DNA from: Acidobacteriaceae bacterium
GTDB lineage: Bacteria > Acidobacteriota > Terriglobia > Bryobacterales > Bryobacteraceae
Direction: 5' to 3'
Length of the DNA stretch: 5,543 bases
NCBI GenBank assembly: GCA_019239585.1
Contig: JAFAZU010000619.1
Location: 1-5,543, forward strand
Positions 1-5,543 of the stretch are shown here, piece by piece. The translations under genes and the position numbers were made by a program. Below the pieces are notes generated by a model. The model saw only the letters and a program-made list of their open reading frames with translations, made no database searches and was not told where the DNA came from. Positions within the stretch are counted from its first letter, which is position 1. Each line of letters opens with the position of its first letter.

Positions 1-387
1 CACGCCGCCTCCAATGCGGAGCCATTTTAGATAGAGCGGCATACCTCCGAAATCAGGCCAGTAATTGACGAAAGGCAGGATCAGATGGAGGTTCAACTCT
101 TCGGCCGCTCCAATCAGAGCGTCCAGGCGTTCGAGTCCATCGGGACCGTCATCAAAGCAAATCTGCCCGTCCGAAAAGTATTGGAAAGCAGGAGTGCCTG
201 GGGTGCGGCTCTCAACGTCGAGAAAGGCCCAGGAGCGAACGACTGTCGCTCCCAGTTGTTTAGCAGCCGTTAATGTTTGACGGCGGGAACTTTCGGAACA
301 GAAACCCAAAAAATACGAGTTAAGGCCAAAAGCATAGAAAGGCTGATTACTGTGTAGGAACTGAGTACCAGCAGAACGGATAAACAT
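1..387 (-). CDS. GH5-type endo-beta-mannanase-like glycoside hydrolase, N-terminal part (cut by window edge)
   Basis: Reading from ATG at 387-385 down to base 1 gives 129 uninterrupted codons with no stop, so the gene continues past the left edge. The translation resembles the N-terminal region of GH5 mannan endo-1,4-beta-mannosidases (subfamily 7 type): an opening strand FIRSAGTQF, then FYAFGLNSYFLG, LGATVVRSWAF, GLERLDALIGAAEELNLHLIL and NYWPDFGGMPLYLKW, in the order expected for the first strands and helices of the (beta/alpha)8 barrel. The two catalytic glutamates of GH5 lie further on and are outside the window, so activity cannot be judged. The expected role is hydrolysis of beta-1,4-mannan or a related plant polysaccharide. 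No signal peptide is encoded at this start. The frame upstream stays open only back to a TAA at 451-453, with no other ATG. No convincing ribosome binding site precedes ATG 387. Either the enzyme is cytoplasmic, or the 5' end is altered. The family call is fairly secure; the precise substrate is not. Confidence 0.82.
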   Translation of the reverse strand, partial: MFIRSAGTQFLHSNQPFYAFGLNSYFLGFCSESSRRQTLTAAKQLGATVVRSWAFLDVESRTPGTPAFQYFSDGQICFDDGPDGLERLDALIGAAEELNLHLILPFVNYWPDFGGMPLYLKWLRIGGGV

Positions 388-403
388 CAACTTTAGTGGC
401 CAA

Positions 404-439
404 TTGGGTTTTCTGCCTGAAGCGAGACGGAAAACCCAA
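404..439. repeat. Perfect 10-bp inverted repeat upstream of the mannanase-like gene
   Basis: The left arm TTGGGTTTTC (404-413) is the exact reverse complement of the right arm GAAAACCCAA (430-439), with a 16-base spacer. Further scattered pairs are possible inside the spacer. It sits in the 89-bp gap between the stop of the histidine-rich gene and the start of the GH5-like gene, both on the minus strand. It could be an operator for the downstream hydrolase, or a stem-loop in the intergenic RNA. No T-run follows on either strand, so a standard intrinsic terminator is not supported. Confidence 0.5.
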
Positions 440-476
440 AGGCTGAAGCATTAAAGAACAATAACGGAAATGGCAA

Positions 477-623
477 TTACCGCTGAGCAGGGGTAGTATT
501 CCGATGGTGATGAGCCGCTGCATGACGGTGGTGCTTCTTTTTATGAGGCGCAGCAGTTACCATCTGCTCTGAAACAATTCCGAGTAAAAGCACGTAGCAA
601 ACGAGTGTGAAGATTTGACGCAT
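477..623 (-). CDS. Small histidine-rich exported protein (48 aa), function unknown
   Basis: From ATG 623-621 to TAA 479-477 the frame encodes 48 residues. Residues 1-24 have the make-up of a signal peptide: MRQ, then a hydrophobic core IFTLVCYVLLLGIV, then a short polar stretch with VTA or TAA as a possible cleavage site. The mature part would be only about 24 residues, with seven histidines between residues 27 and 40 (PHKKKHHRHAAAHHHR) and three consecutive lysines, so it is strongly basic and a plausible metal or polyanion binder. I do not recognise a family. The same frame stays open upstream to a TTG at 776, but that extension has no start signal and would bury the signal peptide, so the internal ATG is preferred. 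No Shine-Dalgarno sequence is visible. Short length and low complexity keep the confidence moderate; homologues with conserved histidines would settle it. Confidence 0.5.
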   Translation of the reverse strand: MRQIFTLVCYVLLLGIVSEQMVTAAPHKKKHHRHAAAHHHRNTTPAQR

Positions 624-802
624 ATGTAAGAGGAATAGCACAAACAGTTTGCTGAAAGTAGTACCAGTTACATTCAACGGTTTTCTTGTGGTTTTAACGC
701 CTTGATTTTGCGATTGCGACCAGGCCCAGAATGGTAGGCCTGACTGTAAAAAAACCAGTAAAGTGCCGCCTTCCAACAGGAATTCCCGGAACTCGGACTG
801 AT
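624..802. other. Intergenic gap between two minus-strand genes
   Basis: This 179-bp stretch separates the end of the SnoaL-like gene from the start of the histidine-rich gene. It remains open in the histidine-rich gene's frame but shows no credible domain. It contains the perfect 8-bp palindrome GGAATTCC (779-786). No clear terminator hairpin with a T-run and no convincing promoter were found, so it is unclear whether the minus-strand genes are co-transcribed. Confidence 0.4.
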
Positions 803-1288
803 CTAATTTGCCTTGGCGATTGGCGCTGGAAGCATATTACGGATAGCAGCGATACGCCAGCCGCGGTCCGTGTGTTTGATTATCAGGGTCGTCCACATTT
901 TACGGCTGACTCCTGTAGCAGCTGCAGCAGTTTCATAACGGCCATCCACCAGCGCTAGACCAGGTCCAAGGAATCGGATTGTTTCGATAGCAATAGAGCT
1001 TTTTCCTGTTTCCTTCTGCGAGCTGGCTATTGCTCCTTGGACCACGGCGTCAACCCCCTTCCGCCATTCGCCTGTTGACACGAGTTGGTCGGCATCCGCC
1101 GTGAAAAGCGAACGTGTTGCATCAGCGTTCCTGCTATTACGTGCCTCCATGTATTTCCCCACAAGCTCCCGGATAGCAGTTTCTTCCGCATGGCCGGATA
1201 TTGATTGCGCATACGCTCCTCCTGCCAGAATCATCCCTATGGCAGGAAGGATTAAGAGTGCCCGATGCATGTCCATAGTATGCTGCAT
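803..1288 (-). CDS. Exported SnoaL-like / DUF4440 protein (SgcJ/EcaC-type NTF2 fold)
   Basis: The 161-residue reading from ATG 1288 starts with a signal peptide (MHRALLILPAIGMILAGG followed by AYA|QS, cleavage near residue 27). The rest fits a small NTF2-like domain of the DUF4440/SnoaL group, often annotated SgcJ/EcaC family oxidoreductase. Family-like stretches are an N-terminal helix with AIRELVGKYMEARNSRNADA, then LFTADADQLVSTGEWRKG, and the C-terminal DRGWRIAAIRNM with WRIAA typical of the family end. Despite the family name an enzymatic role is not established; such single-domain exported proteins have no defined substrate. The start is uncertain: ATGs at 1276 and 1270 would also keep the whole signal peptide. 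The frame extends up to ATG 1363, which would add 25 polar residues before the signal peptide; I consider that less likely, although an AT-rich TATAAA-like box lies just upstream of 1363. The 5' side abuts the GH25 gene relic on the other strand. Confidence 0.8.
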   Translation of the reverse strand: MQHTMDMHRALLILPAIGMILAGGAYAQSISGHAEETAIRELVGKYMEARNSRNADATRSLFTADADQLVSTGEWRKGVDAVVQGAIASSQKETGKSSIAIETIRFLGPGLALVDGRYETAAAATGVSRKMWTTLIIKHTDRGWRIAAIRNMLPAPIAKAN

Positions 1289-1355
1289 AACTCTGTCAGC
1301 AAAGGAAGCCACCACAAGAGAATTCCCCCTTGCCTTGAGTAAGCCTCGCGTATGT

Positions 1356-1632
1356 ACTTCCATAGGAGTGATTTATAAATCTACGCAAGGCAGGGCATTT
1401 GTTGATCCAATTTTAAGAGCAGTCAACGCCGGACCGCTTTAGGGCGCTTATCATTTCGGCACCGGCTCTGATGAAGTCCGGCAAGCGGAACACTTCCTCC
1501 AAACAATTCAACCCACAGCTGATACTCTCGTAATCCTCGATTTTGAGGACCATCCTACCGGCCTCAGCATGCACCGAACGTAGCTCAGCTTACTTGTTCA
1601 GTGTGCCGCAGGGGAGCTGGAGAGTTGCTTTT
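1356..1632 (+). pseudogene. Decayed GH25-type lysozyme (muramidase) gene fragment
   Basis: Plus-strand translation in one frame gives SIGVIYKSTQGRAFVDP from 1359, then AVNAGPL, a TAG stop at 1440-1442, and directly after it GAYHFGTGSDEVRQAEHF and LVILDFEDHPTGLSM up to 1571. This order matches the centre of GH25 muramidases of the type GVIHKATQG...FVDP...GLLWGAYHFGTG...QAEHFL...LVLDFE, where DFE carries the conserved acidic pair. The in-frame TAG sits where the family usually has Trp, so a TGG to TAG change is likely. The segment between FVDP and GAYHFG looks about five residues short. After ATG 1569 the frame hits TAG at 1581. Skipping one base (1572) gives TERSSAYLFSV then GSWRVAF, which weakly resembles the next family segment. 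The usual N-terminal third with the DVSHHNG-type motif is absent: the SnoaL-like gene occupies that position on the other strand. The C-terminal part is unrecognisable. This is a dead relic of a cell-wall hydrolase. The GH25 identity comes from remembered family motifs, not a search. Confidence 0.72.
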
Positions 1633-1951
1633 CCGCTTTTAACGGGATTTCCGAAAGAATCGTGAACGCAGTTGCTAACCAATTCGTCTGGATTTACGTA
1701 ATAAATAAGCAGGCACAAGAATTTTACGTTGAACTTTTAACGTGAAAGAGCTCTGCGCTGTAGGCGGTATCAACGGGCATGTTTTTCTTCCCAAATCTGT
1801 TTCGAGTTTTATGGCGGCCTTTCTCTGCTTTCCTTCAGCAATGCCGCTTGGAAGCTTATCTGCTGCAAGAAAATCGGTCAGATCACTAAAAACTTAATTA
1901 CCGGCTCTCTGCTCTTTCCGGCGCCAAAGCGTTTCCGCTACACTACGGAGC
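1633..1951. other. Intergenic DNA upstream of the S9A peptidase gene
   Basis: About 320 bp without an intact gene. On the minus strand one frame is open from 1893 to a TAG at 1677-1675 with protein-like composition (for example SDLTDFLAADKLPSG and AAIKLETDLGRK). It has no ATG, and a second minus frame continues the open reading to 1590, so a degraded coding fragment is possible but not recognised. The last 60 bases hold the likely promoter of the downstream peptidase gene. No RNA gene or terminator is evident. Confidence 0.35.
1939..1944 (+). promoter_or_regulatory. Possible -10 box (TACACT) close to the S9A start codon
   Basis: TACACT ends 7 bases before ATG 1952, which would place transcription initiation at or next to the start codon. 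No good -35 hexamer lies at the usual distance. The only Shine-Dalgarno-like sequence, GGAG at 1947-1950, is separated from the ATG by a single base, too close for normal use. The box is therefore a weak candidate for a leaderless promoter. Confidence 0.22.
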
Positions 1952-4027
1952 ATGCTGCGGCGTGTTGTCGTCCTCTCCTTTTTGATCATCCCGTTTGCGG
2001 TTGATTCCGCAGATTTTTCAACGGGCCGGGCGCCCGCAACGGTGCAGAAGCCGGTCACCGATGAGATCCACGGCATTTCCATCACCGACAATTACCGATG
2101 GCTGGAGAACCAACAGAGTCCTGAGACGAGGGCGTGGATCACGCAGCAGCAGCAATACTCTGATAAGTTTCTCCAGGCCATACCGGGCCGCGAAAGGATT
2201 CAGCAGCAACTCACAAGCTTACTGCGGAGAGATGACTATAATTTGCCGATTGCGCGGAAGCAACGCCAATTTTTCGTCCGTAGGCCGGGAGACAAAAATT
2301 ACAACCAGATCTGTCTGCGCGAAAGCGATGCAAGGGACGAGATATTGATTGACGCCAATTCCCTGAGTACATCGGGTAAGCCTAAGACGCTGCAATTAAT
2401 GGGCATTTCAGAGCGCGGCGATTTTCTGGCTTACGGGATTCGCGAAGGCGGCGAGGATGAAATGACCGTCAAATTTTTTAATGTCGACGCCCGAAAAGAT
2501 GCTCCGGAGACGATGCCGCGCGTACGGTATCTCAGTTTCTCGCTTTTGCCGGATGGAAGCGGCTTCTACTACAGCAAGACGGCTGCTGGCGGGGTGCGTA
2601 TCTTTTTCCATAAGCTTGGCACGAACGCAGCAGGCGACCAGCTTATCTTCGGCAATGGGTACGGCCCGGAAGTTATCCTTCAGGCGCATGTCACATACGA
2701 TGGCCAGTGGCTGCTTGTTATAGCGTTACGCGGCGCGGCTGCGAATCAGACTGAGGTCTTTGCCATGCGGCTCGGCAGGGATCGAAGCCCTCAGCCGATC
2801 ATTACGAAATTGGACGCTCAATTCTTTCCGGATTACTTCGATGACCATCTGTATGTAACCACAACCTGGAAGGCGCCGAATCATCGGATCTTCTCTCTTG
2901 ATTTAAACCATCCTCAACAGTCAAATTGGAAGGATGTCGTGCCGGAAAGAGCCGACAATATCGAGTTTGCGTCCGTTTTCGGCGGCAGACTGTTTGTTTC
3001 GTACCTGCATAACGTCACGTCACAAATTGCTATCTATAACCTGGATGGGAAACTGCAGCGCCCCTTGCCGCTACCAAATCTGGGCAACGTGAGCTCAGCT
3101 TCAGGCCGGCCAGACCAGGACGACGTCTTTTTCGAGTATCAATCGTTTACAGTCCCTCCTACGATTTACAGGCATAATTTTTCGAGCAATCAGCAAAGTG
3201 TTTGGTGGGCGGCTCCGCACCCCAAGGGCCTGGACGAAATAACAGTGAAGCAGGTCTGGTACGAAAGCCGTGATAAAACACGCGTGCCAATGTTTGTTGT
3301 ACATAGAAAGGGCTTAAAGCTCGACGGTTCCGCGCGCGTTTTGATGACTGCTTACGGCGGCTTTGACATCAGTATGACCCCTCACTTTAGCGCGATAGCG
3401 GCTTATTGGGTCCAGAATGGCGGTGTGTTTGCGCTTCCTAATTTGCGCGGAGGCGGAGAATTTGGCGAGGCTTGGCATAAAGCTGGAATGCTGGAGAAAA
3501 AACAGAATGTGTTTGATGATTTCGAGTGTGCAGCGGAGTATTTAATTCAGAATGGCTATACGCGCCCGTCACGACTGAGCATTTTGGGAAGCTCGAACGG
3601 TGGACTGTTAATGGGCGCGGCGGTGACGCAGCGCCCGGATCTTTTCGGTGCGGTGGTGTGCGAGTTTCCCTTGCTCGACATGATTCGTTATGACCGTTTT
3701 AAAGTGGCGAAATGGTGGGTTCCGGAATACGGCACGGCAGAAAACAAAGATCAGTTTGCCTACTTGTACAAGTACTCTCCTTATCATCATGTGGAAAAGG
3801 GCGTGAAGTATCCTGCTGTCCTTTTCGTGACGGGGGATGCCGATACGCGCGTAGACCCGCTACATGCGCGGAAGATGGCGGCATTGGTGCAATCGGCGAC
3901 AGGCTCCACGAATCCGATTTTGCTGAAGTATGACACAACCGCCGGTCACTCCGGCGGGCAGGCGCTAGAAAAAGAAATTAACGACGATACAGACGTTATG
4001 TCGTTTCTGTCGTATACGCTTCACTAA
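1952..4027 (+). CDS. Prolyl oligopeptidase family serine peptidase (MEROPS S9A), exported
   Basis: A complete 691-residue protein, close to the usual 680-720 of S9A enzymes. Residues 1-20 form a signal peptide (MLRRVVVLSFLIIPFAVDSA), so it probably acts outside the cytoplasm. Residues about 32-75 carry the N-terminal S9A signature, including ITDNYRWLEN and an arginine/tryptophan-rich helix. Residues about 80-430 correspond to the seven-bladed beta-propeller that limits access to oligopeptides. Residues about 435-691 are the alpha/beta-hydrolase domain. The catalytic triad is visible: Ser548 in GSSNGG, Asp631 in GDADTRVDP and His666 in TAGHSGG. AYGGF (467-471) and NLRGGGEFGEAWH (497-509) are characteristic S9A stretches. 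The nucleophile elbow reads GSSNGG rather than the commoner GGSNGG, a mild change that should not abolish activity. The expected reaction is cleavage after proline in short peptides. ATG 1952 is chosen because it gives the signal peptide and the next in-frame ATG is at residue 150. The S10 peptidase gene follows after 24 bp, suggesting a peptide-degrading pair. Confidence 0.95.
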   Translation: MLRRVVVLSFLIIPFAVDSADFSTGRAPATVQKPVTDEIHGISITDNYRWLENQQSPETRAWITQQQQYSDKFLQAIPGRERIQQQLTSLLRRDDYNLPIARKQRQFFVRRPGDKNYNQICLRESDARDEILIDANSLSTSGKPKTLQLMGISERGDFLAYGIREGGEDEMTVKFFNVDARKDAPETMPRVRYLSFSLLPDGSGFYYSKTAAGGVRIFFHKLGTNAAGDQLIFGNGYGPEVILQAHVTYDGQWLLVIALRGAAANQTEVFAMRLGRDRSPQPIITKLDAQFFPDYFDDHLYVTTTWKAPNHRIFSLDLNHPQQSNWKDVVPERADNIEFASVFGGRLFVSYLHNVTSQIAIYNLDGKLQRPLPLPNLGNVSSASGRPDQDDVFFEYQSFTVPPTIYRHNFSSNQQSVWWAAPHPKGLDEITVKQVWYESRDKTRVPMFVVHRKGLKLDGSARVLMTAYGGFDISMTPHFSAIAAYWVQNGGVFALPNLRGGGEFGEAWHKAGMLEKKQNVFDDFECAAEYLIQNGYTRPSRLSILGSSNGGLLMGAAVTQRPDLFGAVVCEFPLLDMIRYDRFKVAKWWVPEYGTAENKDQFAYLYKYSPYHHVEKGVKYPAVLFVTGDADTRVDPLHARKMAALVQSATGSTNPILLKYDTTAGHSGGQALEKEINDDTDVMSFLSYTLH

Positions 4028-4047
4028 GGGATTCTATTTTTTATAAT
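4020..4047 (+). promoter_or_regulatory. Candidate sigma70-type promoter overlapping the end of the S9A gene
   Basis: A perfect TATAAT lies at 4042-4047. Sixteen bases upstream is TTCACT (4020-4025), matching four of six positions of TTGACA and overlapping the last S9A codons and the first base of its stop codon. The -10 box ends only 4 bases before the S10 ATG (4052), so a transcript from it would begin at or just inside the start codon. No ribosome binding site lies at the normal distance: the nearest purine run, AAGGG, ends 22 bases away. A leaderless or near-leaderless S10 transcript would fit. The AT-rich stretch could also be coincidental in a co-transcribed pair. Confidence 0.42.
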
Positions 4048-4051
4048 TTCG

Positions 4052-5543
4052 ATGAAAACTTATAATCATTTGTTTCCGGCTCTGCTCCTGTCCGTCTTAC
4101 TGCTGCATGCCCAAGAGCGGCAGGGGCGCGTACCTCAAAGTGAGACGCCCGCTGAAACGCCACAAAGCCAGACTCCTCCGGCAGCAGCGGCACATGAGCC
4201 GTCGGAGGAGAAGCCGTCGATCACGCACCACCGAACGACTGTTCGCGGAAAGACACTGGAGTATACGGCTACAGCAGGGCGCATGCCGATCAAGAACGAG
4301 GGGGGGCATACGGAAGCTGAGATGTTCTATGTGGCCTACACTCTGGACAAACCTCCAGCAGGTAAACGGCCCCTGACAGTTGCCTTTAATGGCGGCCCTG
4401 GCTCGGCCACGATCTGGCTGCACATGGGATGCTTCGGTCCTAAGCGTGTGAAGATGCTGCCTAACGGGTTCATGCCGCCTCCGCCGTTTACCTGGGAAGA
4501 CAACGAGAACACGATTCTGGATAAGAGCGATCTGGTTTTCGTCGATGCGATTGGCACTGGGTATAGCCGCGCCATGACGCCGGAACTGGGGAAGAAGTTC
4601 TGGAGCGTCAATGGAGATATTGCGGCTTTTGGCGAATTCGTTCGGCTTTATCTGCAGAAGAATTCACGCTGGGGTTCCCCGCTTTATCTGGCGGGCGAAA
4701 GTTACGGCACAACGCGCGCGGCGGGCCTGTCCGGTTATTTGGTAGATCATGGCATCGCACTCAATGGCGTAATCCTGATTTCAACGATTCTAAACTTTCA
4801 GACTGTGGGTTTTGCCCCCGGCAATGATCTGCCGTATGTGCTTTACCTGCCGACGTACGCCATGACAGCCGCCTTTCACCACAAACTTCCCGATGATGTG
4901 ACGAAAGATCCTGAAACGCTGCGGCAGGAGGTGGAAAAATTTGCTTCTACCGAATATGCGTTGGCCTTGCAGCAGGGAGATGGGCTATCCGCTTCGCAGC
5001 GGCAAGCGGTGGCAGCACGGTTGTCCCGTTATACAGGATTGAGCAGGCAATATATTGAGCGCTGCAATCTGCGGGTGGATCTTTCGCACTTTGATACGGA
5101 GCTTCTGCGTGACGAAGACAAGATGGTGGGACGCTTGGATGGACGGTTTACGGGCACTAACGCCTCCCCAACCGAGCAGCGGCCTGATTTCGACCCGAGC
5201 GAAGCGGGTATTCGACCTCCTTATACTTCGGTTTTCGGCGATTATGTGAAGCAGGAATTGAATTACGGAAGCGATCTGACTTACTACGTACTGGGCGGAG
5301 GCATCGGACGCTGGGACTTCGGAGTAACGGGATGGTCCGGCTTTGCCGATACCGCCCAAGCGTTACGGCACGCATTTGCCAAAAATCCTTACATGCACGT
5401 TTACATTGCTGAAGGTTTGTATGATGCGGCGACGCCCTATTTTGCGGTGGACTACACATTTAATCACATGGGCCTGACAGCGGATGCGCATAAAAATGTT
5501 TCCCGCTCCCGCTTCGCGGCAGGACACATGGTCTATATCGACG
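4052..5543 (+). CDS. Serine carboxypeptidase-like peptidase (MEROPS S10), exported, 3' end cut by window
   Basis: 497 codons are visible and the frame is open at the right edge. Bacterial S10 enzymes run to around 500-520 residues, so only a short C-terminal piece should be missing. Residues 1-20 are a signal peptide (MKTYNHLF, then PALLLSVLLLHA|QE). Residues 21-60 form a Pro/Ala/Glu/Thr-rich linker. The peptidase domain starts near residue 65 (GKTLEYTATAGRMPI). NGGPGS (113-118) is the S10 signature of the oxyanion and substrate-binding loop. GESYGT (215-220) carries the catalytic Ser217, GLYDAATPYF (455-464) the expected catalytic Asp458, and GHMVYID (491-497) the expected His492. The enzyme should release C-terminal amino acids from peptides, working best at acidic pH as S10 enzymes do, which would complement the upstream prolyl oligopeptidase. 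ATG 4052 is chosen for its signal peptide and position 24 bp after the S9A stop; there is no Shine-Dalgarno sequence. Confidence 0.95.
   Translation, partial: MKTYNHLFPALLLSVLLLHAQERQGRVPQSETPAETPQSQTPPAAAAHEPSEEKPSITHHRTTVRGKTLEYTATAGRMPIKNEGGHTEAEMFYVAYTLDKPPAGKRPLTVAFNGGPGSATIWLHMGCFGPKRVKMLPNGFMPPPPFTWEDNENTILDKSDLVFVDAIGTGYSRAMTPELGKKFWSVNGDIAAFGEFVRLYLQKNSRWGSPLYLAGESYGTTRAAGLSGYLVDHGIALNGVILISTILNFQTVGFAPGNDLPYVLYLPTYAMTAAFHHKLPDDVTKDPETLRQEVEKFASTEYALALQQGDGLSASQRQAVAARLSRYTGLSRQYIERCNLRVDLSHFDTELLRDEDKMVGRLDGRFTGTNASPTEQRPDFDPSEAGIRPPYTSVFGDYVKQELNYGSDLTYYVLGGGIGRWDFGVTGWSGFADTAQALRHAFAKNPYMHVYIAEGLYDAATPYFAVDYTFNHMGLTADAHKNVSRSRFAAGHMVYID

Noticed and set aside
65..280. Plus-strand open frames at the left end
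   Set aside because: They are antisense to the GH5-like coding region, whose minus-strand translation has clear family motifs.
477..776. A 99-residue version of the histidine-rich protein starting at TTG 776
   Set aside because: It would put about 51 residues in front of a clear signal peptide and uses a rare start without a ribosome binding site. The internal ATG 623 is more sensible.
803..1363. Long 186-residue form of the SnoaL-like protein from ATG 1363
   Set aside because: It adds 25 polar residues before a signal peptide and lacks a Shine-Dalgarno sequence. It is kept only as an alternative start because of the TATAAA-like box upstream.
1101..1442. 113-codon plus-strand open frame taken as an intact gene
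   Set aside because: Most of it is the antisense of the SnoaL-like gene. Only its last roughly 28 codons are meaningful, and they belong to the GH25 relic.
1726..1743. Short inverted repeat ACGTT...AACGT as a terminator or operator
   Set aside because: Only five base pairs, no T-run and no nearby gene end; expected by chance.
4097..4611. Minus-strand open frames opposite the S10 gene
   Set aside because: They lie opposite a strongly supported S10 coding region and show no domain or start signals; they are antisense shadows.
1..5543. CRISPR array, insertion sequence, tRNA/rRNA or phage-type defence system
   Set aside because: No regularly spaced repeats, transposase-like frame, terminal inverted repeats, cloverleaf-like sequence or defence-protein motif was seen on either strand.

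Overview
The window looks like bacterial chromosomal DNA of moderate GC content. It carries secreted degradative enzymes, long intergenic stretches and weak or absent Shine-Dalgarno sequences. The mix of a GH5-type mannanase, an exported SnoaL-like protein, an S9A prolyl oligopeptidase and a bacterial S10 serine carboxypeptidase would fit a heterotrophic soil bacterium such as an acidobacterium (Terriglobia-like). This is inference only: no taxonomic marker gene is present.

Left half (1-1288), all genes on the minus strand. The N-terminal 129 residues of a GH5 (mannanase-like) glycoside hydrolase run off the left edge. An 89-bp gap upstream of it holds a perfect 10-bp inverted repeat. Next come a tiny gene for a 48-residue histidine-rich protein with a signal peptide, and a 161-residue exported SnoaL/DUF4440-type (SgcJ/EcaC-like) protein.

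Middle (1289-1951), a 663-bp divergent gap. It is not empty. On the plus strand, about 1356-1632, it holds the decayed middle part of a GH25-type lysozyme (muramidase) gene, with an internal TAG where the family has Trp, an apparent small deletion, and a probable +1 frameshift. The rest of the gap has no intact gene. A minus-strand reading suggests a possible second degraded coding fragment.

Right half (1952-5543), plus strand. Two exported serine peptidases lie in tandem, 24 bp apart. The first is a complete 691-residue S9A prolyl oligopeptidase with an intact Ser/Asp/His triad. The second is a nearly complete S10 serine carboxypeptidase (497 residues visible, with all three catalytic residues) that runs off the right edge. 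They could act together outside the cytoplasm, the oligopeptidase cutting after internal proline and the carboxypeptidase trimming C-termini. A consensus TATAAT box lies 4 bp before the S10 start, with a 4/6-match -35 element overlapping the end of the S9A gene, so the second gene may also have its own near-leaderless promoter.

I see no complete new multi-gene system, tRNA, rRNA, CRISPR array or insertion sequence. The most notable items are the GH25 gene relic, the histidine-rich mini-protein and the promoter placement at the S10 gene.
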